Below are positions 24,413 to 35,035 of a stretch of 64,000 bases of DNA, piece after piece. Within the stretch, counting starts at the first letter, position 1. Every line of letters begins with the position of its first letter. Source of the stretch: Histoplasma ohiense (taxonomy: Eukaryota > Ascomycota > Eurotiomycetes > Onygenales > Ajellomycetaceae); assembly GCA_017607445.1 (NCBI GenBank), contig JAEVHH010000003.1, positions 4,898,001 to 4,962,000 of the forward strand, given 5' to 3'. The position numbers were made by a program, and so were the translations under genes. Under the pieces are notes generated by a model. It saw only the letters and a list, made by a program, of their open reading frames with translations. It did not search any database and was not told the origin of the DNA.

Positions 24413-24815
24413 TCAAGGCAGATAGCCTCCAATTTGTTCTTGGTGAACCTCCAGGGTATCGCCATCGGCCATGTCCAGCTGTAGGCAAAGGATCATTTAG
24501 CAACTTCTAGCTGGGCAAAAAAAAGACATTCTGTAATCCACTGGATAACGCGCCAGCTCACGCAAGATTGTCTGATAGTGGGAAACTTACTGTATCTGGT
24601 GTATCGTCCTGTCTGACTCTTGTCCCATCAAACAAAAAACGTACAGAGGATAGATCCTTTCCTTGTCGAGTGCAGAATGCTTCCATGAGTTTTTTGAGCT
24701 GGGTGGTACGTTTAATCTTAAAAAAGACTTCGTTGTTGTTATCGGTGACTTTTATATTAAGGTGTCCTGTAGCTGGAGGTGCTGTGGCCTGGTTTTCTTG
24801 CGGCGCCTGCTCCAT
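24413..24815 (-). CDS. SMT3: SUMO (small ubiquitin-like modifier)
   Basis: Ubiquitin-fold modifier of 96 residues that is conjugated to lysines of nuclear proteins. Exon 1 is 24815-24591 and exon 2 is 24478-24413, with GTAAGT and CTACAG borders, phase 0. Diagnostic segments are HLNIKVTDNNNEVFFKIKR, LKKLMEAFCTRQGK, RFLFDGTRV and LDMADGDTLEVHQEQIGG. The conjugation Gly-Gly is at residues 92-93, followed by a YLP tail that the SUMO protease must remove. The N-terminus is the usual flexible Gln/Pro/Ala-rich tail. The ATG at 24813-24815 is the first in frame. Confidence 0.97.
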
Positions 24816-25409
24816 GGCTTTTGATGAACGAAATTCGTCGGAGGGGTAGGTGGATTTATTGAGGCTATTGTGAGGAAGTTGTTGCTGAGAGGGGTACTAG
24901 CATGTTAGATCGTGAAACTGAAATATCGGACAGGCTTACAAAACTCCAAGGAAAAGAGACAACAAGAAGGACTTACAGAGGATTATGGCAACAGAAGATT
25001 GTGGAAAGTGTTGTGGTTGGCGTGGTTGGTGTTGTTGCTGTCGAGTGATATCAATCAGTGAATAGTAACCCACGGCGATGGAAAATCTATTTTGCCGCCC
25101 GGAACAAACACCAATGAAACGATGAAGCGCCTGCCTATTAATGTTCAAAATCGATCCGCGCGGCCCAAAATATCACCCTCGATTGAATGACAGGGTTGGT
25201 CGGGATCACAAGAGAAGTATTAAGATGGTATGGGAATGCTGCTCTTTTAATGCATTGATTTTTATGATTTCCAAATAGTATGAATGTAACTGATATCACA
25301 TTTAGGGATTAAAAGAAGATATTGCATATGATCCACCTTGTCACCCAAGAGCAGTATGTGAATTGTCTAATTGTGACAAAAAAATGCATTTCATACTAGT
25401 CTGCTCGTT
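24816..25409. other. Intergenic, divergent promoters of SUMO and CMC4-like genes
   Basis: About 600 bp with no coding signal. A CAACAACAC-type repeat occurs on the minus strand near 25010-25035. Confidence 0.5.
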
Positions 25410-25700
25410 ATGCTAACTATTCTGCCACTTAATAACAAGTGTGCAATTCAAGGTAAAAACATTCCCCTTGCACCGCACAATTTTACTGGCTCATGAAATT
25501 GACGCAATGTGCCAATAGCATGCCTCACCAGGAATTTATATAAAGAGGAAAAATGTCAGAGTCAAATAGACGCTCTATACCAATGTTGTAACGCATTTTA
25601 TGAAGTACGAGGCGAAAACGCACGAACTCCAAGCTGCCCAAAACCCGAACTTCTAAGATTGAAGATGAAGCAACGAGTGGAAGCGAAGAACGCAAAGTGA
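25410..25700 (+). CDS. CMC4: CMC4-like twin-cysteine (CHCH) protein
   Basis: Small mitochondrial intermembrane-space CHCH protein of about 74 residues. Exon 1 is 25410-25452 and exon 2 is 25519-25700, separated by a 66-bp intron whose borders give the right phase. The join reads KCAIQ-ACLTRNLYKEEKC, followed by DALYQCCNAFYE, SCPKPELLRLKMKQR and a basic end, matching Cmc4. The family normally has a Cys nine residues before the Cys of ACL, in a PC near the start. Here that position is Pro (ILPLNNK), so the first CX9C pair is incomplete. Either exon 1 is mis-modelled (a further upstream exon), or the gene has decayed at its 5' end. Confidence 0.68.
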
Positions 25701-26355
25701 GGATTTGAAGGTAGTTCCAGTCGAGAAGAGAACAATCTTAGCTTGTAGCTTTAGCAATCGAAAGAGGCTAGGGAAGCCAAGCTTTCACTGTCGTTTGAAA
25801 ATTAAAACTCTAGAAACCAATCTGTAACAATCACTCTTCTAAGTCTTCATGCTCTGCCAATAAATTGGATCCGACCAGAATATGTATAGGATTGTCGAAT
25901 TCACTCTAAGACGCTCGTGAGCGCGCAAGAGGACCTCAAGGGACCTGAACAAACACTGAATGAGCTTCATTGAAGAAGTTCGTCTGACCCGAGACTCTAA
26001 TGAACGCCTATTGACATTTATCGAAGGAAAAGAGAAGAAGGGGAAGAAGGGGCAGAAGATGCGGAGGAGTTTTTATGTGAAGTTAAGGTGCGACTAGTCC
26101 TGTTTCGGACTAGGCATCTTCGCGTCACGGCAGCTGAAAGAAAAAGGTTGCTTGTGAGCTGTTCTTGTTTATCCGAGCAACTTGAGCTCTACGCTTGTTG
26201 TGTTCCCTACGCTCTATTATTGGAACCGGCCGTTTGGCAACGAGGACATGCCACCATTTGCTTATTCGTCCGGGTTCCCACTGGGACAGCACAATGGATC
26301 CGTCTCTGTCAGTATTATTTGGCTCCTGCGACCTGGAATTGAAGCTGGCTAACCC
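25701..26355. other. Intergenic, Nup84 promoter side
   Basis: No supported gene. Purine-rich near 26020-26075. A TAA directly upstream and in frame at 26350-26352 fixes the Nup84 start at 26356. Confidence 0.5.
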
Positions 26356-29300
26356 ATGCAGACCATTCAAGCTCCCCCTAGCCGCCTCCATGACGTGGAA
26401 ATAATAGAAATTGATGATGATGACGACGACGATGAGGAAGAGGATGAGGATGACAACCTGGAAGATGATTTGGACGATGATGAGGACGACGACGACGACG
26501 ACGACGACGATGAAGAGGATCAGGAAGAGGATGACAGCGAGGAGGAAGATGAAGAAAACGAAGAGGATGATATGACTGGAACTGATTCTATGGAGGAGAG
26601 AAGTTCGGATTTTGAAGAAACCGAGCAAGGTTCGTGTACTTCATTAATTAAAGAAATACGGAAGTCTGTGTGGTGTATGTATTCCTTGCTGATTTGCTTT
26701 AAGGAAATGCCATTACAATATCCTCTGGCCTAGCTTCCCCAAGCTTATTGGCGACCTCCAATATACAACAAGTTATAAACCCACTTCGAAATACAGCGGA
26801 CCGTGTAGCAAGCCAAATCGAAGCCTTTGCCCAGAATTTAAACCAATTTAAGCAGCATACTCGTGCACGTCCAGGCGACCCAGAGGCGTTTCGTGAAGCT
26901 TGCAAATTAGTCCAGAAATATCAAAAAATTGCAGAGACATCCGCGAAAGAACTGTCAACGACCAGTACCTTTCGTAAAGCGAAGCAATCAGCAATTAATC
27001 GAGGCTCTGGCTCTAGCCAGGGTTCGAATGGGAGGCTGGATGAGCAAATAAGACGTTGGCAGTTAGAAGCTGAAACTTGGGAGCTACTGCTTCAAATGCT
27101 CTCCATTGACGATCCTGAGTCACGCGCTCGGGCAAAACGAGCTCAACAAACGGTCTTCCAATCCCTGCATCGATACTCGTCCGACCAGGAGGTCTGGAAT
27201 AAATTTCTCGAGGCGGACCATTTTGCATTGGAGAACTTTGTTGTATTAAAATGGCTGGAGAAAACCGCGAGGTCATCACCCCAAGATATCGATGGTTTGA
27301 TTTCGGAGTTAGAAACCCAAGCCGAAAGAGGTCAGGGACTTTGGGCCCATGGCTGGCTTTACACTAAAGAAGCTATCAAAGGCGCGAAACGACTACGATC
27401 GTGGCCACAGCCGCTGGAACCTGAGGATCCAGGACTGACGATATCACTGATGAGTGTAGAGAAACAAGAGCCCCTTGTCACTCAATTGGACCCAGACGCT
27501 GTTACCCGGCAGGGGCATGGATTACAGAAACAAGACCAATTTTATGAGCAGGCGGCCTGGTTAACATGTTGGAAAATGCTGAGGCAGGGTCAAAGCTGGG
27601 AAAAAATTCAAGAGTGGTCTCATGAACGGTTGGAGAATTGGAGAGCGATTAGTGTTTGCGGTACCCCTACCGAGTATGAGAACAACGCTGCGGATCCTGG
27701 TCTAACTCGACTCATCAGCTGCCGATCTCAGGAGTCTTGGAGACGCTCGTGTTTAGCCCTTGCCAACAATCCTCAAACTAACAACTTTGAGAAGGCTGTC
27801 TACGCGCTTATTTGTGGTGAAACGGAACCAGCTTACCCCATTTGCCAAGGCTGGGGTGACTACGTCTATGTTTTTATCAATCACTCAATTCTTGCTCGGT
27901 ACCGCGAATTTTGCAAACAATTTCATCGAAAGCTTAGCTTTTCCCCCGCAACGGATATGGCTTTATCCGTTGAGCCTCCAGTGTACGACAGCGTCCATGC
28001 CTTTCTGGATAACGTAAAGCGGAACGAAAAAACTGCAGTTGAGGCCAGGAATCCGTACCGCACTATCCAAACTGCCATCCTCAGTAAAAACTACAATACA
28101 TTCTTTTTTCATCAAGCGAACGCGGTTTCAAAAGCTGCCAGCCTATCCAACAAAGCAACTCTTGTTCCGAAAACCGTCATTGCTAATGCCGATGATGCTT
28201 CCCTTATTGCAGCTCGAGACGAAGATGCCATCCGTATCATCAGCCACTTGTTTCTCATTTTACAATCCCTTGGATATGTCCGTTCCGACTCACGTTTTGT
28301 TGAGACTGCCTCGGTCAATGTGATTGGCTATATCAACCTGCTTCGCAAAGCTGGCAAACTTGAGTTTATCCCGCTCTATGCATCGCTGCTTCCAGAGGAT
28401 ACAGCGCACATGGTTCTTGGAAATGTGCTGATTGATATTGTTGAGCCCGAGGATCGGGAGAGGCAGGTGACAATAATGAAGAGGCTAAATATCAATCTTT
28501 CCGCCATCGTTGAGTGCCAGTGGCGACTCGTAATTTCTCAAGCCGATGCAAAAGAAGATAAAACCACTACGATTCGACTGAAGAGGAGTGTTATTCATCA
28601 ACCAAAAGGTCTAAGCAGAATCGGACCTATAAAGAAAAATCTCATTGGCCGGCGCATTTCGCATGAAGACGAGTATCTGATCCGCTGTTTGGAATGGCAC
28701 CGCTATGCGGATGATCAACTACCAAATATTTGCCCGAGAGGTACACATTTATACAAACGGTTTATGGGTAAGAAATCCTTATTCAAAGCTCCAATAATCT
28801 AATATGGGATTCATTAGTAATGTTGCATGAAATGAATATAGGTGCTGGGCGTCTTGCTGCGGCCCGCGAGCTTTTTAATCGTGTTCGGGTCAACATGGTG
28901 CCTGCCGATATTACAGGATTAGGTCACTCGCCATTTGAAATATTGGCAAATGGCTCCGAAAATGGATTCGATGAACTCCCAAGCCCTGTAAAAGCAAGCC
29001 CGACGAAGAGCCCTAGGAAATCGGGCATTCAGAGACGGCGTCCATTATCGAGCAACATCAGAGCAGAGTTATACTTGCAATCGCATACAATGCGTGATTT
29101 GGAATACCTTATCGCCGCGTTTGACTCCTTGGAGACTTGGGCTGGACAGATGGATCAATATGAACAGTAAGCGTCTAATCCTCTCCACCATATAACATTT
29201 CGTCACCTTTCATTTGTTTCCATTCTAACTTTCTCATTCTAGTCTCTCTGATAAGCAACAAGCGAAGGAGTTCCGGAAAACCTTACAGGTAACTATAGAT

Positions 29301-29778
29301 ACTATCACAGAACGTATCGAACCCCTTTGCGGAGAATGGCTATCGTACCCAAAAGATGGTAAGTAAGGCAGGGCTTCGGCGTTTGCTTCAACCGATCCTA
29401 GTTTAACCAATAATGAAAAGGCTAACCAAATATCTCTAATATTCAGACGCGGAAGCAACTGAACTCGAATTCATAAAATCAACATATCTTCCCGAAGTCA
29501 TCCTAGCATACCACAGCGCGCTCTTCTTCGCCGGCCATACGATCGGGCGCGAGGTGCTTACTCAATGTATGATGCTTTCCTCAGTGATAGCCTCATCGCC
29601 ATCCCTCACGAACAGCTTCATAGCATCTGGGCGCATGTGCGAGTTGGTAGATGCGCTGGCACTATCGAGCATTGCCATGATGAGTGCGAAGGACTCGAAA
29701 TTGAAGAAGAAGTTGGCGGATGGGGCTTCGCTTGATATCTGGAAAATCAAACCGCAGCAGGATGTGGAACTTGTTTAG
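26356..29778 (+). CDS. NUP84: Nuclear pore protein Nup84/Nup107
   Basis: Scaffold nucleoporin of the Y-complex, 1036 residues. Exons 26356-26629, 26704-28767, 28842-29166, 29243-29358 and 29447-29778 sum to an exact multiple of three with GT-AG borders. The N-terminus is an acidic low-complexity tract (Asp/Glu, about residues 17-80). It is followed by alpha-solenoid sequence typical of the family: TADRVASQIEAFAQNLNQF, ETWELLLQML, LENFVVLKWLE, QAAWLTCWKMLRQGQSW and RFMGAGRLAAARELF. The end runs through YLPEVILAYHSALFFAG to DVELV. An in-frame TAA just before the ATG fixes the start. Confidence 0.94.
26410..26575 (+). repeat. GA-rich trinucleotide tract encoding an Asp/Glu run
   Basis: Imperfect GAN/GAY trinucleotides (GACGACGAC, GATGAGGAT) inside Nup84 exon 1. 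The reverse strand shows a spurious hydrophobic frame caused by it. Confidence 0.85.
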
Positions 29779-30184
29779 TTTGGAGCATTGCCGGGAATAC
29801 AAGTCATAGACAAGGTTAGGAAGCTTTGGGGGGGGCAGAGGCTTTTCTGCTTTGTGTGATTTTTTTTCTTCTTTTTTCTTGCTGGGTTAGATGGGAATTC
29901 ATGTACTCCATCGGTGCCTGGATGGTGGCCTTTTGTAAACAAACTTGTTTATTGTGTTATAAAAACGATCTCAACCCGACAATTTTAATGCATCTATCTC
30001 ATCTTGTAGACATGCATACCTCCGCCACCAATCCCTTTGAAGTATTCACATTCCGCCTCCTCTGCCACACGAACAACTTTGGCCAACTTTGGCCGGACCC
30101 CTTAACAGTATACTACAATACCGATAAAACCCAAAAGTTCCTTGAGATTATTATCTAGGCAATCATATCCTCAGCTAAATTGAC
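29779..30184. other. Intergenic between convergent Nup84 and HD-domain genes
   Basis: T-rich spacer with a G-run near 29828; 3' ends of both genes. No other feature is seen. Confidence 0.5.
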
Positions 30185-31132
30185 TCATTCATATTTCGCC
30201 ATGAGTTTATTGCCCAGCACTTTGGCCGGAAACTCATCTTCCCCCAGCGCCGTCGTATGCGCCCACGGCTTCAAGCTATTCTCTTGTCGAATGGTAGCCG
30301 CGAAGCAATCTGCCCACTTCAATCGGGGAAACGCCACATTTACATTATCGATCGTGGATGGATGAACGAGGTCCTCATAAGTGCCAGTGTTGTCTGTTCG
30401 ATTTTTTTTTTAGTTCCGGAGGTCAACATCAGTGTCAAGGGGTGAATGAGGTATTGTAGAGAAAAAAAGTGCGGGGGATTGAATGCGTCCGCCCGAGCAG
30501 CCAAACACCCAAAAGGGGGGGAATAAAAAACTCTCCAATTGAGGAAAGATAGGAAAAAAGAAGGCAAATATGATACCGAAAATCGTCGCTAGTTGCAACA
30601 ACTGCCCCACCGCCGTAATCTTCCCGACCTCACAAAGATCCTGATGTCGAATAATGGCCTCCACCACACTCTCAGCCTGCTCCACTGGCGCCACCAAGAC
30701 CTTGCTCCCCCCCTCGGTTTCCCCGGCTTTCCTCAACACCTCCATCGCCAACATGCCCCCATAAAACTCAAAGCTCAACCTCGTCTTCCGCAGATTCTCC
30801 TCCGTCGTCCCAATATCATGCAGCATGCAAGCTAGAAAGTATGTCTCATCGCTGAACGACCAGCTGGGAAATCGCCAGCGTTTTATGGCTAGGCCGAAGT
30901 GGTAGACGCGACTGCTATGGTTGTAGGTCGGAGCGGGGAGGTGTTCGAGGGCGTATGCCTGAATTCGTTTAGCTAGAGGCGTGTTAGGAATTGGGGTATC
31001 GAAGACAGAGAGCGGCGGGGCGGAGGCGGTGGGCGCGGGGTATTCGGGAGTCCTAGTGAGGAGGGCGGAGGCGGAGGCAGGGACGGCGGTGAAGCCGTGG
31101 AGAGTTACTGGGCTGTCGGAGGGGTTGGACAT
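30185..31132 (-). CDS. Cyanamide hydratase-like HD-domain protein
   Basis: HD-superfamily metal enzyme of 254 residues, like fungal cyanamide hydratase and yeast DDI2/DDI3, which hydrate cyanamide to urea. Exon 1 is 31132-30577 and exon 2 is 30393-30185; the join reads ATIF-D-NTGTYEDLVHP. Metal-binding signatures are the first His in YNHSSRVYHFG, the HD of CMLHDIGTTEEN, and the His/Asp pair of IIRHQDL. The family ending WADCFAATIRQE...KPWAHTTALGE...FPAKVLGN is intact. The ATG at 31130-31132 is the first in the frame. A 183-bp intron contains A/T runs. The role is probably detoxification of nitriles or cyanamide, by family likeness. Confidence 0.93.
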
Positions 31133-31693
31133 CTCTTCAGACCTTTTTATATGTGGGATATGTTCAATTTTGGGGCTGGTTTATTTTGAAGGTAATATCC
31201 GGGAGATTGTGTCTGTTTTCTTGTTAATTGTTCGGGCGATGATATCTTTAGATCGATGACATCACCGGACGGCAATCCGTAGGTTATGTTCGAGTTAGCT
31301 GTTTGCTTGCCAGAGAAACAAAACCCTGACCCGGTCCTGAGAAACACGGAAATATATGATACCGTGACAAATATGTATCTGAAGTCTCACTCATCCCAGA
31401 GGTCTTCCCAAATCGACATGAAGCTTGGTAAGTCCACATTGCTCGGAAGGAATTCTCCCGCCCGTGGGCAAAAGTCAATTAATCAACAACCAAGGACTTT
31501 GACTGGGATTACTATATTTTAGCCTGGTACGCCCATCAATAGTCCCTTTGACAACAAGGGCAATAGAGTGCTGCTCGACAACATCTATCTGCACGCTCCA
31601 TCCTACGTAACTGTGTGGCTGAATCCAATAGTGGGCGATGCAACAGTGTGAAGCTCCAATATCACCTTTAAATTGAGGGATAAAGGTATGGGA
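31133..31693. other. Intergenic, no gene seen
   Basis: Upstream of the HD-domain gene. Short frames on both strands lack family signal or splice support. Confidence 0.45.
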
Positions 31694-32314
31694 TTATAGA
31701 CAAGATGCGGGCATTTGCTGGGTGCTACGTAGCCTAGCCAGCAGGGTGTGTTCTGCCATATTGAGAAACTGAATCCCGAGACATGCCTGAAATTCTTGCC
31801 AGTATCCAAAGTGATAACGGCAGGTAGTACGGCAAGGATGATTCAACTCTGGAAATATGCTCGTAGTCAATGAAGGCATACATAGCCAGTGCAGGGAGAA
31901 CAGTACCCGAAGCAAGTAGAGTAAACATGGTGGTGAGCATTCCGATGGTGGATTTAAGGACGGGAACATATACCCATGGGCATTGTTGTCTGGCAGCAGG
32001 AATATGTTCAGAGATATCATGTTTCTTAGTTCTGCATCCACTACTTACCGAATATTTCTTCGACAAGCTGGCGCTTTTTGATTGGATACCTTTGGCTTGA
32101 ATGAACGTCCTATGCCTAAATCCATCACAACAGCTAACAAGCCGAAACGCAATGAGCAGACTCCTGGAGTAATGAACAGAAAGCTCAAGCTCGCCAGCGG
32201 TGCGAATCTTACTCGATGTGAAAGCAAGAGGCACCCAGAGCCATGGGCAAGTGACTAAATCCACCTCCCGGCCGTGCAACAGCACGAAACTCCCAATATC
32301 TCCGCTTGTGAAAC

Positions 32315-32316
<2 letters not shown>

Positions 32317-32348
<32 letters not shown>
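32317..32348 (+). repeat. (T)32 homopolymer
   Basis: 32 uninterrupted T, followed by CAAG. It gives a false poly-Lys frame on the reverse strand. No flanking duplication was seen that would mark a retro-inserted poly(A) tail. Confidence 0.95.
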
Positions 32349-32985
32349 CAAGATATCATGAGTGACTTTTTTTTCTATTCAGACCCCGCGGAAAATGAGC
32401 GAAGTACAACTTCGTTCACCCGGAGACCCATCTTCAATGCCAGAGTGCAACCCCTATGATCATGCTGTACACGGCACGATATCGAAAATGCCTCAGCGTT
32501 GAAGATCGAGTATGTCGGTGGGGTAGTGGATATACCATTAGTTATGCTGACAATGACTTGCGTCAGCATGCCTACATATTGCTGGGAGACTGCGATAGGT
32601 TTTCATCTGCGGCGATAAGCTGAATGAGAGGCAAAATCGGTATGAAGCGACTAAACACTTTCCAATCAAATAGATCAAATACGTTTCAAGCTTACCACTT
32701 TAAACCGCTCATGCAATTCTCTTTCTGGGGCTTCTGCCGTAAAGATTCGGTGGAGTGAACTTCGCCTCGTCCCTGACCCTTCTCTCATTTGGCAGGTTTC
32801 CTGAATAAAGCTTCTGCGGCCGACAAAAGTGTGGTGTAAAAAATCATCATGCACGGAACAAGCCGCAATCGCTCGCTTGCGCTCGCTTATCCAGCTTGAA
32901 AACGCGCCGTTTAATCCCTCGGGCGAACGTAATGAGATATCCAATGGCCACACATGACTTGTATACGTGAATTCCATGTAATCTA

Positions 32986-32992
32986 CGGCCGT
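32986..32992 (+). repeat. CGGCCGT direct repeat, left edge of transposon block
   Basis: Seven-base string repeated at 63980-63986. To its right CpG almost disappears. It may be a target-site duplication of the outer element or a coincidence, since CGGCCG is palindromic. Confidence 0.45.
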
Positions 32993-33289
32993 CAATAGAG
33001 AACAATCACATAGATGAAAAAGATGAATAACACAGTAGTGTTGTAGAGTTAATGTAGAAGCACTAAGCAAGGTGTAATTAAATGTCAGACAGCTCATGTA
33101 GAGAATGTAGTGATTACAATCAAACAGCAAGCAACTGAAATGTGATGATTTACATCTATCAATTCTCAAAACATCTGTAATACAATCAAAGCAGCCAAAA
33201 TGGCTGAATGTAAGTAGAGAACTATCAAAAAATGAAGAAAAACAGCTCAGAAATGATGGAATTATAGTTAACAATAGTGCAGAGTAAGT

Positions 33290-34221
33290 CCAGCAAGCCC
33301 AGCAGATTCTGAAGACTCAGCAGCTCACACTGCTCATCAACTCACTTCTACTTCATTCTCAGCAGTCTGTCAATCCATCTGTATTCAGTCTTCAGCAGCT
33401 TCAGCAGCTCACCAGCTCATCTGCATTCATTCTTCAGCAGCCACATCAGCAGTTCATCAATGCATGGACATCAGAACATAGACTACAGCTGCTGATTGAA
33501 CAAATCATTAGAGATGACAGCAGAGTTATTGCACAGCTGCAAAAAATGAGATTCAAGAAAGATATAGTACTGCACAAGAAGAACTTTAAGCTTCAGTTAA
33601 AAAGAACAACAAATATAGAATCAGTACTTATTCACAGTCATGATATTAAAATCAATCTGCTGTGCAGCTCATGCAAGAAGAGCTATAATCTGTTTGTTGA
33701 GTGTATTGTGATATTCAGCATATTGAAGAAAGTCTGTGTGAATTGTCACTACAATTCACTAAGCAAACACTGCAGCTTGCAGTCTGATAAGTAATGAATC
33801 ATTTCTATCACATGTAAATACATTAGCAAAAGATATATGCAAAACATATATGCTGACATGGAAATAACAGAGAATCAGCAGTTTATCATTCTCATCAATA
33901 CAACCACTGCCAGCTCTGCAGCTGCAGAGGGGAATGAGAAGAAGAAGAGAAAGAGAAAGAAGCAGACTGTCAGTGTGAAGTCAAATCAGACAGCTGAGTC
34001 ATTCAGTTCATTCAAAAAGAAACAGATGACATTTGTGACACTGAAGAATGAAGAGAAGAATGATGAGATGAGTGACAGTGAAGTTATGAAGCTGAAGTTG
34101 TTGCAGCTGCAGATGGAGATGTATCAGCTCTGTAAGATGAAGAAAAAAATGAAGTATTTGTATAGAAAACAGAATAAGACTGTGAATCTGTTGAAGATGA
34201 CTCAGCTCAGTCAACAGAGCA
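33290..34221 (+). pseudogene. Helitron-linked zinc-cluster gene (DUF3716-like), 5' part
   Basis: A frame opens after TAA at about 33287 and runs to 34221 with one interruption. Stop TAA at 33792 lies at a likely intron (GTAATG donor near 33790, CAAAAG acceptor near 33826). Gln-rich N-terminal sequence (LQQLQQL, HQQFINAWTSEHR) precedes a cysteine cluster: C-x2-C-x9-C-x10-C-x2-C-x8-C, about 33663-33773. The last part is CVNCHYNSLSKHCSL, which resembles the fungal DUF3716 zinc cluster. After the intron come a Lys-rich patch (KKKRKRKKQ, possible nuclear signal) and a Met/Leu/Lys coiled coil. Chromovirus copy 1 is inserted at 34221/34222; the last codons continue at 41366. No ATG was fixed. Confidence 0.6.
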
Positions 34222-34492
34222 TGTAAGAGATGGTTGTAGGTATAATTATGGGAGTAGTGTGAAGTACACACATAGGATGTTAAGAAGGTAGCAATCTCTA
34301 TTATTCAAAGCTAATCACTGATCTCCTAATATCTACGGATATCAGCGAGCATTATATAGGCGACTACCATGCACTACAGCCACCTATGATGCTGTGCACT
34401 ATGTCCCTCTTCATTAATTCTGATGTGTTCTGTGTTCTTCTATTGCCACATAGCTATTTTCTAATATAGATATCTTTGTTGCATCTATTACA
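34222..34492 (-). repeat. 3' LTR of chromovirus copy 1
   Basis: 271 bp, the same length as its partner. The differences I compared are C/T or G/A. Confidence 0.95.
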
Positions 34493-34782
34493 ATTATCTC
34501 CCTTCTTCAAAGGCCTGGTCCCCAGGGCTTCTTAATGTGATGTGTGAAGTTTGTAATATGTGCTGCGTGGTTGATATTGTATGAAATTTGCAGGATTGGG
34601 CTGGATTAATTGTTGGGGTTAATTCCAAAGTGTTGCTGTTTCAGAAGAATGTTTTTCCATCTCTGGTGTCATTGCAGTTCAATCATGATTTAGGCACAAC
34701 TTCTGAACCTCTTTCCTTTGATTTCTACACCAAAAATCACACTCCATCAAAAATCATCACCACCATCACCACCAACAATTTT

Positions 34783-34792
34783 CTATTTAAAA
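34783..34792 (+). promoter_or_regulatory. TATA-like element for the antisense gene, copy 1
   Basis: CTATTTAAAA after a CACCACCATCACCACC stretch, about 250 bp before the ATG at 35036. It is conserved in all three element copies. Confidence 0.4.
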
Positions 34793-35035
34793 AGAATACA
34801 TCAATTTATCAAATAAAGTACACTGTATCTTTCTATGCAATTTTTATTGTGAAATTCAAAGTTTTGGTTGTGTGGTTGCATTTTTCATTTTGGGTTGAAT
34901 TTTGTGTTGTTGCAATCTTTTTGATCAACATTGCAATATTGGTTCCAATCTTCAACATCTGTTTTTCTTTCTTGTTGCTTTTGCTTTTCCTCCTCCTTTG
35001 AATAAGACCTTGGTACTAATTAAAGTTATGATAGA

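Larger units (their letters stand above)
31694..32992 (-). pseudogene. Unrecognised coding remnant, apparently cut by the transposon block
   Basis: Minus-strand open stretches with a non-random look: 32990-32690 (MEFTYTSHVWPLDISLRSPE, SSWISERKRAIAACSVHDDF, APERELHERFKV, then a GTAAGC donor), and 32351-31734 with a hydrophobic segment (STIGMLTTMFTLLASGTVLPAL). I could not build one consistent spliced frame between them and do not recognise a family. The upstream end runs straight into the Helitron at 32986-32992. The sequence beyond the block (after 63986) reads in the same frame (KEIE before TAVDYMEF), so the remnant is probably the 3' part of a gene split by the insertion. Confidence 0.35.

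Noticed and set aside
26125..26628. Hydrophobic minus-strand frame with Val/Ile runs
   Set aside because: Reverse-complement shadow of the acidic tract of Nup84.
32317..32348. Poly(T) tract as a retrocopy tail
   Set aside because: No flanking target duplication or intronless gene copy next to it.
1..33000. Secondary-metabolite cluster
   Set aside because: No polyketide synthase, non-ribosomal synthetase, terpene cyclase or pathway regulator; genes are unrelated housekeeping or single accessory genes.
34588..35001. Hydrophobic plus-strand frame upstream of the antisense gene (also at 43857 and 52334)
   Set aside because: It spans the TATA-like box and T-rich leader of the antisense gene, differs in length between copies, and gives only low-complexity Phe/Leu sequence; better explained as promoter and leader.
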